In this document: in pieces, positions 1 through 9,704 of the stretch
How positions within the stretch are numbered: the first letter of the stretch is position 1
How the letters are laid out: each line of letters starts with the position of its first letter
Source: Rhizobium sp. CB3090
GTDB taxonomy: Bacteria; Pseudomonadota; Alphaproteobacteria; Rhizobiales; Rhizobiaceae
Length of the DNA: 64,000 nt
Assembly: GCF_029714285.1 (NCBI RefSeq)
Contig: NZ_CP121664.1
Span: forward strand, 310,001 to 374,000
Direction of reading: 5' to 3'
The notes under the pieces: model-generated
The model's database searches: none
Told to the model about the DNA's origin: nothing
The model's input: only the letters and a program-made list of their open reading frames with translations
Translations under genes and position numbers: made by a program

Positions 1-1
1 G

Positions 2-1591
2 TTTCAAACGTTCAAGATCAGCTTTGTTGCCACGGCAATATGCCTGATCATTGGCTACCCGACTGCATTTCTCATTGCAAATGGGGGACGCGCACGGCCC
101 ATCCTGATGGTGCTGGTCTTCCTGCCTTGGCTGACAAGCGCTTTGGTGCGCACTTACGCATGGACGGTCGTCCTGGGCGACAGTGGATTGATCAATACCT
201 TGTTGCTCAATGCGGGCATCATCGAGAGACCACTTTCGCTTATTTACAATCGTTTCGCTGTCTACGTCGGCATGGTGCACATCATGCTGCCGATGATGAT
301 CTTGCCGCTCATCAGCGTGATGATGGGGATAGACAAATCGTTGATGTCGGCTGCGCGCAGCATGGGTGCGAAGCCGCTCACAGCCTTCTTGCGCGTCTTC
401 TTTCCGCTGAGTATCCCGGGCATTCGAAGTGGATGCATACTGGTGTTCGTCGTGTGCCTCGGCTTCTATATCACACCGCAAGCATTGGGCGGTCTAGGCG
501 ACACGATGTTGTCGACCCTCATCAACTCACAGCTTACAACCTCCTTAAACATCGGGCAGACAGCCGCCGCGGCTTTCATTCTGCTTGCGATGGCGGTCCT
601 GGTTCTTTCGACGGCGGGCGTCAACCTCGCCGGCGCGCACGATCATTCAGGGCAAGCAGACAAGAAGCACCGTCCAAGCAGGCTGTCCTTTGCCGGCGCG
701 GCGATCCGTCGTCTGAATGAACTTGCCATACCGTATCGAGCCCGCCGCTGGGCGGCCAAGCTCTACCAATCACAACGGGATACGTTTTGGTCGAAGATCC
801 TCGGTGCAGTCTTCCTTACCCTCGTTATGATCTATCTGCTGGCACCGGGTCTGATCGTCATCGTGATATCCTTCAGTTCGGCAGAGTTTATCGAGTTTCC
901 GCCAAGAGACGTTTCCCTGCGGTGGTACTACTCGTTCTTTGAAGATCCATCGTGGATCGGAGCTTTGTGGAACAGCTTCCAGTTCGGCGTGATCGTCGCC
1001 GCCGTGTCGACAGTCGTTGGTACATTGGCAGCTTTTGGGTTGAGCCGCTGCGCACCACGTCTTCGCTCGGGTCTGACCATGGTAATTCTGACGCCAATCA
1101 CCTTCCCGATCATCGTAGTCGGCGTAGCCGTCTATCTCGGATTGGCGAGACTTGGCCTAGTGGGAACCAACACCGGAATTATCCTCGGCCAAACCATCGG
1201 CGCGATTGGTTATGTCGTTGTGGTCGTCTTGGCGACTCTGTCAGGGTTTGACCGAAGACTGGAGCAGGCGGCCATGAGCATGCGTGCCGGGCCTGTGCAG
1301 ACCTTCCTACGAGTAACCTTGCCGTTGATCCGCTCCGGCATCATCGGCGGCGCGTTGTTCGCGTTTCTTGCGTCCTTCGATGAGGTCATCATTACGTCGT
1401 TTGTCAGCGGCTATTCGATCCCGACACTCCCTTTGAAGATGTTGGAGAACTTGAAGCAACAGATCGACCCAACGATTGCTGCAGTAGGGTCGTTGCTGAC
1501 ACTGCTACCAATCGTCTGGCTGGTCGCTCTCTACTTCACCCTTTGGCGGGGGCGGAGCAAATTGCAGACCGCGACCGTCGCCGCGACCTGA
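2..1591 (+). CDS. Fused spermidine/putrescine-type ABC transporter permease, 5' end outside the window
   Basis: An open frame runs from the left edge without a start codon, so the gene is truncated by the window. The visible ~529 residues hold two consecutive binding-protein-dependent permease domains, one PotB-like and one PotC-like, each with several hydrophobic segments. Each has an EAA-type loop: around DKSLMSAARSMGA in the first half and RRLEQAAMSMRAG in the second. A charged linker (about residues 215-260) joins the halves. Such fused permeases serve polyamine or opine-like substrates with a separate ATPase and binding protein, which presumably lie to the left. The substrate cannot be read from the permease. 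Confidence 0.88.
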   Translation, partial: FQTFKISFVATAICLIIGYPTAFLIANGGRARPILMVLVFLPWLTSALVRTYAWTVVLGDSGLINTLLLNAGIIERPLSLIYNRFAVYVGMVHIMLPMMILPLISVMMGIDKSLMSAARSMGAKPLTAFLRVFFPLSIPGIRSGCILVFVVCLGFYITPQALGGLGDTMLSTLINSQLTTSLNIGQTAAAAFILLAMAVLVLSTAGVNLAGAHDHSGQADKKHRPSRLSFAGAAIRRLNELAIPYRARRWAAKLYQSQRDTFWSKILGAVFLTLVMIYLLAPGLIVIVISFSSAEFIEFPPRDVSLRWYYSFFEDPSWIGALWNSFQFGVIVAAVSTVVGTLAAFGLSRCAPRLRSGLTMVILTPITFPIIVVGVAVYLGLARLGLVGTNTGIILGQTIGAIGYVVVVVLATLSGFDRRLEQAAMSMRAGPVQTFLRVTLPLIRSGIIGGALFAFLASFDEVIITSFVSGYSIPTLPLKMLENLKQQIDPTIAAVGSLLTLLPIVWLVALYFTLWRGRSKLQTATVAAT

Positions 1592-1959
1592 ACTGTGGAA
1601 CAGCGCCGGATCCCGAACAACCTCACTGCTTGCAATCGACTTGCCAATCCCAGACAGAACTGGGGCTGGCAATTTGATTCCGGTCAAATATGCGGTTGCG
1701 GCCAACCTCTTATGGGGAGAGGGATTTGGCGCCCCTGCTCGGACTTTCGAAACGTGGGTTGGCTGGGTGGAAGCCATTCGGAAGAACTGCTGCCGAACGA
1801 TGTCGATCTCCATGCCTGGTTTTTCACCCGACAGGTGTAGCTCTGCAAGGCCGCTGGCTCTGGCCCGAACCCCCGGTGAACCTATTGTCGCGAGGGATCG
1901 CGATATCCCTATGCCTGCAGAGTCACTCTACCGTCCCGGCGGCCGGCGCGTCGGCGGAC
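1592..1959. other. Intergenic stretch, no gene seen
   Basis: This is the 368-bp space between the permease stop and the convergent end of the RpiR-type regulator. Short open frames exist on both strands but have no recognisable motif or ribosome binding site. I see no clear terminator hairpin with a T-run. Confidence 0.5.
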
Positions 1960-2865
1960 CTAGATCTTCCGTCGTGGAATGGAGGTGGCATAGGTGTTCA
2001 TCGCCGAAAGATGGCGGTCGGCGCGCTTTAGTTCTTCCAGAGCCGCTGCGCGGTCATGACTGGCCAGCAAGCCGCACAGGACTTCTGACACTGCCAACGC
2101 CGGCGTCAGTGTATGAAAGAATGTTTGGCTCTCCGTCGGGAACAACACGATGTGCTCGGCGATCGTGACCAAAGGGGACACTTCGCTATCGGTAATCGCC
2201 AAAATGGGCATTCCTTTTTCGCGCGCAGCCTCTGCCAATTCAAGGGTTTGAAGGGAGTAGGGGTTTATAGAAATAGCCAAAAGGACGTCGTCGCTCGTCG
2301 CGCGAATGAGCGGATCGCCGCTTGTGCCAGCCGGACCATCCAAGTGAACCGTCTTTTCGCCAAGCAACGTCATGACGTAATGGAAATGCCAGGCGACGGA
2401 ATGGCAGGAGCGCAGCCCAAGCACATAGATCCTTCGGGCCTTTGCCAGGTGTTCCGCCATTCTATTCAAATGTGCGATCGTATCGGGGTCGCACAGCCGA
2501 TTAATCTGGGCCGAGAGACCCTGGAGCATTCGATAGGCCAGGCCCTCTCCGTTCATCGGTCCTTCGGTTCTCTGCAAAGCACGGGCGGCAAAACCGTCAG
2601 CGCTCACCCGAATGACGTCGGCATGATGCGCCCGGAAGTCTTCATAGCCTGAGAAGTCAAGAAACTTCGCCAACCGGGTCATCGTCGATGGCTGCACACC
2701 GGCATTGCGCGCGAGTTCGCGCATTGAAACGAGCGCTACTTCTTGAGGGTGCTCCAATATGTGCCGAGCCGCCTGCTGCAGCTGCTCGGACATTTCGTCG
2801 AATCGCTCGATAATTCGAGCGTGCAATGGGCCCTTTTGCAACATTTGCCTCACATTCGATATCAT
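1960..2865 (-). CDS. MurR/RpiR family transcriptional regulator
   Basis: This 301-residue protein has the RpiR layout. An N-terminal helix-turn-helix (about residues 45-75, with VSMRELARNAGVQPSTMTRLAKFL) is followed by a SIS sugar-isomerase-like ligand domain (about 125-270, with YVLGLRSCHSVAWHF and the SIS core LLAISINPYS). Family members sense phosphosugars or, in rhizobia, amino-acid derivatives. It reads divergently from the aminotransferase gene. The region between them holds one copy of an 18-bp dyad that recurs before the ABC transporter, so it probably controls both units. The ligand is unknown. Confidence 0.9.
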   Translation of the reverse strand: MISNVRQMLQKGPLHARIIERFDEMSEQLQQAARHILEHPQEVALVSMRELARNAGVQPSTMTRLAKFLDFSGYEDFRAHHADVIRVSADGFAARALQRTEGPMNGEGLAYRMLQGLSAQINRLCDPDTIAHLNRMAEHLAKARRIYVLGLRSCHSVAWHFHYVMTLLGEKTVHLDGPAGTSGDPLIRATSDDVLLAISINPYSLQTLELAEAAREKGMPILAITDSEVSPLVTIAEHIVLFPTESQTFFHTLTPALAVSEVLCGLLASHDRAAALEELKRADRHLSAMNTYATSIPRRKI

Positions 2866-2985
2866 AATTCACCCGGACCATCCCTCTCGGGACTGAAAAA
2901 GTCAAACAATTGCAGGCCAACCCTCATCAAAGACGCTCACGAGTACGGATAAAGGGTTTGAAAACAAATGCGTCAAAACGTGATT

Positions 2986-3003
2986 TATAAAACAGTTGTT
3001 GCA
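2986..3003. promoter_or_regulatory. Putative RpiR operator, copy 1
   Basis: The sequence TATAAAACAGTTGTTGCA contains the dyad AACA-N2-TGTT. It matches the site at 5060-5077 in 17 of 18 positions. It lies between the divergent rpiR-type gene and the aminotransferase start, about 74 bp upstream of the latter. Assigning it to the RpiR protein is inference. Confidence 0.55.
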
Positions 3004-3076
3004 TATTTTGGCGAAACCTGCAAATCAATGGTTGGAAACGTCCGAGAGCCGGACGGATAAGCACCCGAGATCGCCA

Positions 3077-4402
3077 ATGACCAAAATTCTCCATCGAACG
3101 ATCGGAACAACTCTGCCAACCGCAGTAGCAGGGGAAGGCATCTACGTTATGGATAGCGACGGCCGGAGCTATCTGGATGGATCGGGTGGCGCAGCAGTCA
3201 GTTGCCTGGGGCACAACCATCCGGAAGTTCTTGACGCTATGAAGCTGCAGATGGGCCGCATCAGCTATGCTCACACGTCCTTTTTCACGACTGATGTCGC
3301 CGAGCGGCTTGCAGAGCAATTGATTGAACTCGCGCCGGACGGTCTCGATTATGTCTACCTCGTGTCTGGCGGTTCAGAAGCTGTCGAGGCCGCTCTCAAG
3401 ATGGCGCGCCAGTATTTTGTAGAAATCGGCCAACCGCGACGACGCCACATCATCGCACGTCGGCAGAGTTATCACGGCAATACGATTGGTGCTTTGGCAA
3501 CAGGCGGCAATGCTTGGCGCCGCGCCCAGTTCAAACCGATTTTGCCGGAAACACATCATGTTTCGCCTTGCTATGCCTACCGTGATCTACAAGTCGGCGA
3601 AACGCCCGAGGCCTATGCCGAGCGTCTTGCGGCAGAGTTGGAAGACAAGATTGTCGAGCTCGGACAGGATCAGGTCATGGCTTTCGTCGCCGAGCCGGTG
3701 GTCGGAGCGACGCTCGGCGCAGTCGGGCCGGTTGCCGACTATTTTAAGCGGGTTCGGCAGGTGTGCGACAAGTATGGCATCTTGCTGATCCTCGACGAAG
3801 TCATGTGCGGAATGGGGCGTACCGGCACAATCTTCGCAATGGAACAGGAAGGGATTGTCGCGGATCTTGTAACGATTGCCAAGGGCCTGGGCGGCGGCTT
3901 TCAACCGATCGGGGCGGTGTTGTTGTCCGAGAAGATCTACCGCGCGTTCGCCGATGGATCGGGTCTGTTCCAGCATGGGCATACCTATATCGGACATCCG
4001 ATCGCGGCAGCGGCAGCCAGTAAGGTGGTTGAAATAATCACGCGTCCGGACATGATGGCAAACGTCATCAAGATGGGGGATCGTCTCCAAGCCGGGCTCG
4101 ATGAGGCCCTTGGACAGTCGCCCTTTGTCGGCGACATCCGTGGTCGCGGTCTTTTCCGCGGCGTCGAGATCGTGGCGGACAAAGATACCAAGCAGCCGTT
4201 CGATCCAGCCCGCAAGATGCATTCCCGGATCAAGAAGGAAGCCATGCGCAGAGGCCTGATGTGCTACCCGATGGGAGGTACGATCGACGGCGCGCAGGGC
4301 GACCACGTGCTGCTGGCGCCGCCGTATATTATTCAACCCGATGAAATCGATTTGATTGTCGAACGGCTTTCCGACTCCATCCGCGCCGCTGTATCAGATT
4401 GA
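3077..4402 (+). CDS. Class III PLP-dependent aminotransferase
   Basis: This 441-residue fold-type I aminotransferase resembles the GABA/omega-amino-acid and DoeD group. The PLP lysine is in VTIAKGLGGGFQPIG. The aspartate that binds the pyridine nitrogen is in LLILDEVMCGMGRTG, and the phosphate-binding serine motif is VSGGSEAVEAAL. The frame extends upstream to 2996, but the ATG at 3077 fits the family's N-terminus (THR-type TKILHR start) and lies after the operator-like dyad. It probably deaminates the substrate imported by the downstream transporter. It is followed closely by the carboxymuconolactone-decarboxylase-like gene. Confidence 0.88.
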   Translation: MTKILHRTIGTTLPTAVAGEGIYVMDSDGRSYLDGSGGAAVSCLGHNHPEVLDAMKLQMGRISYAHTSFFTTDVAERLAEQLIELAPDGLDYVYLVSGGSEAVEAALKMARQYFVEIGQPRRRHIIARRQSYHGNTIGALATGGNAWRRAQFKPILPETHHVSPCYAYRDLQVGETPEAYAERLAAELEDKIVELGQDQVMAFVAEPVVGATLGAVGPVADYFKRVRQVCDKYGILLILDEVMCGMGRTGTIFAMEQEGIVADLVTIAKGLGGGFQPIGAVLLSEKIYRAFADGSGLFQHGHTYIGHPIAAAAASKVVEIITRPDMMANVIKMGDRLQAGLDEALGQSPFVGDIRGRGLFRGVEIVADKDTKQPFDPARKMHSRIKKEAMRRGLMCYPMGGTIDGAQGDHVLLAPPYIIQPDEIDLIVERLSDSIRAAVSD

Positions 4403-4416
4403 GGTTCCTTCCCGAA

Positions 4417-4953
4417 ATGACGACACCGTCCTGTCCGCCCATCTCTGATGAAAACTGGCCCGCAGACATCGCCGATATGCAAACTGGTTTTGCCGGCGCG
4501 CTCAATGTCTATCGCACCATGGCTCATCATCCCGCCCTTCTGAGAGCATGGGCGCCGCTGCGGCAGCATATCGTCAAGGACAGCGCACTGGGCGCGGTCC
4601 GCTCCGAACTCGTGATCCTGCGCGCGGCGCATCGGATGGGTTCCGCATATGAGTGGGCCCATCATGTAAGCCGCGCTCGCGCTCTTGGCATTTCCGATGC
4701 GCGGATACGCGGTATGGCTGGAACCCCGGATGGAGACGATGGATTGATTGCCGGGGCCGTCGACGCGCTCTTTGACGAAGCACGCCTGCCTTCGCATATC
4801 GAGAGAGCGATTTCTGCTGCTTTCGGGCAGCAAGCCGTCTTCGACATCATGGCCACGGTCGGCTTCTATTCGGTGCTTGGCTACATTTTGATGACCTTCT
4901 ACACCCCGATTGACCAAGGCGTTGCCGACGAGATGTCGAAGCACCCGCTTTAG
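4417..4953 (+). CDS. Carboxymuconolactone decarboxylase (AhpD-fold) family protein
   Basis: This 178-residue all-helical protein has the CMD signature LGAVRSELVILRAAHRMGSAYEWAHH, where the Glu-to-His spacing is typical of the family. It lacks the CxxC peroxidatic pair of true AhpD, so a decarboxylase, lactone-cleaving or unknown role is more likely than peroxide reduction. The frame is open back to a TTG at 4399 that overlaps the aminotransferase stop. ATG 4417 is preferred. It is translationally close to the aminotransferase and probably shares its transcript. Confidence 0.78.
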   Translation: MTTPSCPPISDENWPADIADMQTGFAGALNVYRTMAHHPALLRAWAPLRQHIVKDSALGAVRSELVILRAAHRMGSAYEWAHHVSRARALGISDARIRGMAGTPDGDDGLIAGAVDALFDEARLPSHIERAISAAFGQQAVFDIMATVGFYSVLGYILMTFYTPIDQGVADEMSKHPL

Positions 4954-5059
4954 AAAGCTCGCCCGCGACATTGCCGCTGTTTTCCGTCCTTTGGGCGGCA
5001 GGGAAGAAGCCTACGAAAGCGTGCAAATTGATGCGATACGTTTGTATCACGGATCATAC

Positions 5060-5077
5060 TATAAAACATTTGTTGCA
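5060..5077. promoter_or_regulatory. Putative RpiR operator, copy 2
   Basis: The sequence TATAAAACATTTGTTGCA is the same AACA-N2-TGTT dyad as at 2986-3003, differing at one position. It lies about 130 bp before the binding-protein start of the ABC transporter. Two near-identical dyads before two adjacent units point to shared control. Confidence 0.55.
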
Positions 5078-5207
5078 ATGCGCGGGAGTTTGATGTACAT
5101 GTGCTAATGGAATGCGAGCCGCCTAAAAGATGCGGTTTGCAAAGTTCCAATGATGAATCCGGACGCCAATAGCCGTGCTCATGACCAAAAAGAACGGGGA
5201 ACATCGC

Positions 5208-6047
5208 ATGAAAAAAACAATCGTAAACATCGCAACCAGTTTGTCGTTGGCTCTGGCCTCGGCCGCCTTTTCCGTCTCCGCCAATGCCGGCGAAGTCCTA
5301 GATCGGGTGCTTTCGAACAAGACCCTGACGGTCGCAGTCGGTACCGACTGGGGGCCGATCTCGCACTTGGACGAAAAGCACGAACTCGTTGGGTACGATA
5401 TCGACGTCGCCAAGGGCATTGCAAAATACCTTGGCACGGGAACCACTTTCGTAACGCCCGGCTGGGATATCATTACAGGCGGCAAATGGCAGGGACGTTG
5501 GGACGTCGCCATGGGTCAAATGATACCGACAAAGGCACGGGCGGAAGTATTCGATTTCCCGGCACTCTATATCTGGGGGCCGAACGTCGCAGTCGTCCAC
5601 AAGGACAGCAAGGCGACCAAGCTTTCCGACCTCGATGGGAAGGTGATCGGCGTTGCGTCCGGCACTGGCGCGGAGGCCTATGCCAATCAGAAGTTCCAGC
5701 CGGCCTGGGAAAACGCCAAGCCTGTCGAATATCCCTTCAAGGCGGGCCAGATAAAGACCTACACGAGTACCAATATTGCCTTCGATGATCTGCGTCTCGG
5801 CGACGGTGTGCGCATCGACGGAGTCCTCACTGACGAAACGATTGCGCGGGACGCGATCAAGGCTGGCTATCCCTTGAAAGTCCTGGAGCCTGCTCTGTTC
5901 TCCTCTCCGGCAGCCATCGCGATCCTACCTGGTGACAAGGACTTTCACGACAAGGTCGCGGCAGCCTTGAAAGAGATGAAGGCTGACGGCACGCTCTCGA
6001 AGCTTTCGATGAAGTGGTACGGCGTCGACTATACCGTCGAGAAGTAG
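5208..6047 (+). CDS. Polar amino acid ABC transporter, periplasmic binding protein
   Basis: This 279-residue family 3 solute-binding protein has an N-terminal signal peptide (lysines, then a hydrophobic run, cut near SANA/GE at about residue 27). It then begins the typical ligand domain with LTVAVGTDWGPISHLDEKHELVGYDID. The frame extends to 5175, but ATG 5208 has the signal peptide directly after it and a GGGGA ribosome binding site. It is the first gene of the transporter unit. The ligand should be an amino acid or small zwitterion. An ectoine-like compound is suggested only by the downstream catabolic genes. Confidence 0.9.
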   Translation: MKKTIVNIATSLSLALASAAFSVSANAGEVLDRVLSNKTLTVAVGTDWGPISHLDEKHELVGYDIDVAKGIAKYLGTGTTFVTPGWDIITGGKWQGRWDVAMGQMIPTKARAEVFDFPALYIWGPNVAVVHKDSKATKLSDLDGKVIGVASGTGAEAYANQKFQPAWENAKPVEYPFKAGQIKTYTSTNIAFDDLRLGDGVRIDGVLTDETIARDAIKAGYPLKVLEPALFSSPAAIAILPGDKDFHDKVAAALKEMKADGTLSKLSMKWYGVDYTVEK

Positions 6048-6062
6048 GTCGGAAAAGCGTGA

Positions 6063-6086
6063 GCGGCCCAGGGATGCTTGGGCCGC
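6063..6086 (+). terminator. Hairpin between binding-protein and permease genes
   Basis: GCGGCCCA and TGGGCCGC form a perfect 8-bp stem around an 8-nt loop. There is no T-run. It is more likely an mRNA-stabilising element that keeps binding-protein transcript in excess than a full terminator. Confidence 0.5.
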
Positions 6087-6106
6087 AATAACGTGGAGGA
6101 TTCCCC

Positions 6107-7081
6107 ATGCTTTATCAGGATACTGTCGAATCCGAGGTGCTCGTCCATAAGCCTTGGTTTGTGGCGTCGATCTTCGCACTCGTACTCGCGTGTTTTTTCG
6201 CGTTCAATCTAACGGGCACCGCAATCGGCGATCTCATGCGGCCGGTCATTGGCGATCCAGCACAGAGCGGACTCTATGGCCGTTTTGCCATCGCCCTTGT
6301 GATCGCAGTTGTGTTCTGCCTGAACATCGTGCTGATCGGGTTTGCTTCGTTAGCCTTTCAGGTCGCAATCGTATGGTTTGAACTGCTGCTGCTGTTCCTC
6401 GCCTTCTTCAAGTCGTTTGGCCTGAGCATGCCGTTCATCTGGGAGAACTTGCCCTACCTGATCACGCAGGGCGTCGTGACGACGATTTATGTCTCGACGG
6501 TTTCGCTGATTTTTGCGTCGATTCTCGCGATCATCGCTGCAATTGCGAAGCTGTCGAGCAACGGATTCGCCTACGCTATTGCCAGTTTCTATACATCCTT
6601 CTTTCGCGGCCTGCCGCTCCTTATGCAGATCTATTTGATCTACCTCGGGCTGCCGCAGCTGGGCATCGTCCTCGATGCCGTTCCGTCCGGCATCCTGGCA
6701 CTGTCGTTATGCGTTGGCGCCTATATGACGGAAATCTTCCGAGCGGGCATTCAAAGCATCGACCGTGGCCAATGGGAAGCATCCCGTTCGATCGGGTTCG
6801 GATTTGGCCTCACAATGCGCAGGATCATCTTGCCGCAGGCACTGCCCGTCATCATCCCACCGATGGGAAACACGTTCATCTCGATGCTGAAGGACAGCTC
6901 GCTCGTCTCTGTGCTCGGTGTGTGGGAGCTAACGTTCCTCGCCCGCACGATCGGTCAGCCTACCTTCCATCACATGGAAATGCTGATCACAGCGTCGCTG
7001 ATCTATTGGATCATGTCGGCATGCCTCGAAGTCCTGCAAGCGCGCCTGGAGCGCCACTTTGCGAGGAGTAAAGTACGATGA
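6107..7081 (+). CDS. Polar amino acid ABC transporter permease
   Basis: This 324-residue permease of the His/Glu/Gln/Arg/opine family has an extra N-terminal membrane part (about residues 15-110) before the usual five-helix core. The EAA loop is [18 protein letters not shown], and the sequence [20 protein letters not shown] opens the core. A GGAGG ribosome binding site precedes the ATG. Its stop overlaps the start of the ATPase gene. It is the only permease in the unit, so it probably works as a homodimer. This differs from the two-permease Ehu ectoine transporter. Confidence 0.9.
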   Translation: MLYQDTVESEVLVHKPWFVASIFALVLACFFAFNLTGTAIGDLMRPVIGDPAQSGLYGRFAIALVIAVVFCLNIVLIGFASLAFQVAIVWFELLLLFLAFFKSFGLSMPFIWENLPYLITQGVVTTIYVSTVSLIFASILAIIAAIAKLSSNGFAYAIASFYTSFFRGLPLLMQIYLIYLGLPQLGIVLDAVPSGILALSLCVGAYMTEIFRAGIQSIDRGQWEASRSIGFGFGLTMRRIILPQALPVIIPPMGNTFISMLKDSSLVSVLGVWELTFLARTIGQPTFHHMEMLITASLIYWIMSACLEVLQARLERHFARSKVR

Positions 7082-7893
7082 CCGCAAGCAACCTACTGCA
7101 CGCGCAGCGACTTTTCCCTCAAGAATCCTCCAGTCAGAAGCAGGTGCCAATGAGTGCCGACAAGATCATCGAAGCGAAGAACGTCTCCAAGTGGTACGGC
7201 TCCTTCCAAGTCTTGTCCAATATCAACCTCATGGTCCGAAAGGGCGAGCGCATCGTCATCTGCGGCCCGTCAGGTTCCGGCAAATCGACGCTTATCCGCT
7301 GCTTCAACCGACTGGAGGCGCATCAGGAGGGCGAGATCACCGTCAACGGGATTCGGTTGCACAATAAAATGCGCAACGTGACCGAGGTTCGCAAGAATGT
7401 TGGCATGGTATTCCAACATTTCAACCTCTTCCCCCATATGACCGTCTTGATGAATTGCATGGCCGGCCCAATGTGGATCAAGGGTGTGCCGGAAGCCGAA
7501 GCCAGGAAGACCGCTCTAAAATTCCTTGAACGTGTGCGCATTCCCGAGCAGGCGAATAAATTCCCGGTACAGCTCTCCGGCGGGCAGCAGCAACGCGTCG
7601 CGATCGCTCGGTCATTGTGCATGGAGCCCGCCGTCATGCTGTTTGACGAACCCACCTCCGCGCTCGACCCTGAAATGGTGTCGGAGGTGCTTGAAACGAT
7701 GACGGGCCTGGCGCGCGACGGCATGACGATGGTCTGCGTCACCCATGAAATGGGTTTTGCCCGGGCCGTGGCCGACCGCGTGATCTTCATGGATGCCGGT
7801 CGGATCGTCGAAGAAGCTGCACCGAACGACTTTTTCACGAACCCACAGCACGACAGAACCAAGCTGTTTCTCAGCCAGATCCTGAAACATTAA
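7078..7893 (+). CDS. Polar amino acid ABC transporter ATP-binding protein
   Basis: This 271-residue ATPase has Walker [10 protein letters not shown], signature [14 protein letters not shown], Walker [15 protein letters not shown] and the switch histidine in CVTHEMGFA. It starts in ATGA overlap with the permease after an AGGAG site. An internal ATG at 7150 (SADKII) would give the more usual family length, so the first 24 residues may be an extension. It energises the transporter encoded by the two genes before it. Confidence 0.92.
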   Translation: MTASNLLHAQRLFPQESSSQKQVPMSADKIIEAKNVSKWYGSFQVLSNINLMVRKGERIVICGPSGSGKSTLIRCFNRLEAHQEGEITVNGIRLHNKMRNVTEVRKNVGMVFQHFNLFPHMTVLMNCMAGPMWIKGVPEAEARKTALKFLERVRIPEQANKFPVQLSGGQQQRVAIARSLCMEPAVMLFDEPTSALDPEMVSEVLETMTGLARDGMTMVCVTHEMGFARAVADRVIFMDAGRIVEEAAPNDFFTNPQHDRTKLFLSQILKH

Positions 7894-7965
7894 GGGCTCG
7901 GTTTATGCAACAACCAAGTGAGGCTGCTTCACGCTGGATTGGCCAAGGACACAGGACGTTTGTTG

Positions 7966-9606
7966 ATGGCAAAATTACCGAATAGCTTTCCGGATTTCGG
8001 ACTGACGCCCGAGGAGCGGCGTTTCGCGCAACGTCAGCATTTCTACGAGTTCGCGGGTATGGATGGCGCACGTGGCGAGATGTGGTGCTACAGCGACAAA
8101 TTCTCCTACCGGCCGGGTGAAACGGTTCGCTTGCAGGTGAGTTCGACGGCGCCGTCATTCGCCGTCGAGGTCATGCGCGACGGCGGCTCCCGCGTAACAT
8201 TTCTTGAACAGGCCGGCATCTCATCTCGATGGCAGGATACCCCCGAACAGTGCTCCGCCGAAGGCTGCGGATGGGAAACAGCCTATGAGTTCGAGATCGG
8301 CGTTGAGTGGCCGTCTGGCGGCTATCGCGTGAAGCTGACGGCCGAAGGGCGAGATGGCCGACCGATACATTGCTTTCACATCGTGATCGTGCTGCCGCAA
8401 ACCGGCCGCAAACCCGGTCGAATCCTCCAGGTAGCGGCAACCGGGACATGGCTTGCCTACAATACGTGGGGCGGCTCGAACCATTATGACGGCATCACCG
8501 GTCCAAACGGCAACCTCTGGTCGCCCACCGTCTCCACTCAACGGCCGTGGGGACGCGGCTTCGTTGTTCTGCCGCCGAATGCGCCGCGCGTACCGCTGGA
8601 AATGATGATGCCTCCCAAGACAGTGCCGCGCCATCCTCACAAGGAATGGGCTTATGCGACCGGCCACTCGAAAAAATACGCCTCGGCCGGATGGGCGACC
8701 TACGACAGCCACTTCTTCCGTTTCGCCGAGCGTGCAGGATATGAGATTGATCTCGTCAGCCAGCACGAACTCCACTTCTCTCCCGATATTTTGTCCGACT
8801 ATGCCTGTGTCGTCTTCGTCGGCCACGACGAATACTGGACCTGGGAAATGCGCGACGCTGTCGACGCCTATGTCGATCGGGGCGGTCGGGTGGCGCGTTT
8901 CGCAGGCAACTTCTGTTGGCAGACGAGGCTCGAGGACGACGGGCGGCGGCAGGTTTGCTACAAGGCGCGTGCCCGCGCAGAGGACCCGGTCTACAAGTCT
9001 GGCGACACCAGCCGGACGGCGACCCTGTGGGAGACGCCAGAGGTGGGCCGGCCGGAAGCGCATACCTTCGGCCTCAATTCCACCAAGGGTATCTATGCGG
9101 GATGGCTAGGCTGCGCACCGCGCGGGGCGAGGGGCTTCCCGATCTATCGGCCGGAGCATTGGGCCTTTGCCGACACCGGGCTTTTCTACGGCGATGTGCT
9201 TGGTGCCGAAAGCCACATCTTCGGCTACGAGGTGGACGGTCTCGACTATGAAATCCGTGACGGCCTGCCATACCCGACAGCGACGAGCAAAGCACCGGAA
9301 GGAACCGAGATTCTTGCGATCGGCATGGCGGCACAGATGGAATGGAGCGCCGATTTGGCGAGCGAAGACCTGCCGCTTGACGACCATGAGGTGCGCCAGA
9401 CCGCGGAATTGCTGTTCGGCGAGGTAAACGCGAAAAATATCGAAAAGCTCAAGCGTGGCAATGGGATGATCGTCAATTTCAAGCGCGACAAGGGCGAGGT
9501 GTTCCATGCCGGGAGTTGCGAATGGGTTGCCGGGCTGCTGAGAAACGACCTTATGGTCGAGCAGGTGACCCGCAACGTGCTCGACCGGTACTTGGCGCCT
9601 CGATAG
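7966..9606 (+). CDS. N,N-dimethylformamidase beta-subunit-like protein
   Basis: About 546 residues resemble the large subunit of N,N-dimethylformamidase: an N-terminal beta-sandwich (about 40-150), then the C-terminal glutamine-amidotransferase-like catalytic domain (about 155-500). The segment VVFVGHDEYWTWEMRDAV carries the His and Glu, two residues apart, that correspond to the mononuclear iron ligands of the known enzyme. No alpha-subunit gene is visible. The frame opens at GTG 7918, but ATG 7966 (AKLPNSF) is a likelier start. It probably hydrolyses an amide in the imported compound or a derivative of it. The substrate is unknown. Confidence 0.8.
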   Translation: MAKLPNSFPDFGLTPEERRFAQRQHFYEFAGMDGARGEMWCYSDKFSYRPGETVRLQVSSTAPSFAVEVMRDGGSRVTFLEQAGISSRWQDTPEQCSAEGCGWETAYEFEIGVEWPSGGYRVKLTAEGRDGRPIHCFHIVIVLPQTGRKPGRILQVAATGTWLAYNTWGGSNHYDGITGPNGNLWSPTVSTQRPWGRGFVVLPPNAPRVPLEMMMPPKTVPRHPHKEWAYATGHSKKYASAGWATYDSHFFRFAERAGYEIDLVSQHELHFSPDILSDYACVVFVGHDEYWTWEMRDAVDAYVDRGGRVARFAGNFCWQTRLEDDGRRQVCYKARARAEDPVYKSGDTSRTATLWETPEVGRPEAHTFGLNSTKGIYAGWLGCAPRGARGFPIYRPEHWAFADTGLFYGDVLGAESHIFGYEVDGLDYEIRDGLPYPTATSKAPEGTEILAIGMAAQMEWSADLASEDLPLDDHEVRQTAELLFGEVNAKNIEKLKRGNGMIVNFKRDKGEVFHAGSCEWVAGLLRNDLMVEQVTRNVLDRYLAPR

Positions 9607-9704
9607 GTATGGCGCGGTGCTCCCTGAACTCCTTTCGAAAAGACCGCGCCTCGGCAGTTGCCGGAACGCTCCGACCAAACCCTCGCTATAGTCGAACGCC
9701 CTAA

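Noticed and set aside
40..720. 226-codon frame overlapping the permease
   Set aside because: It is the shadow of the permease gene in another frame. It has no hydrophobic pattern or domain, and an Arg/His-rich composition.
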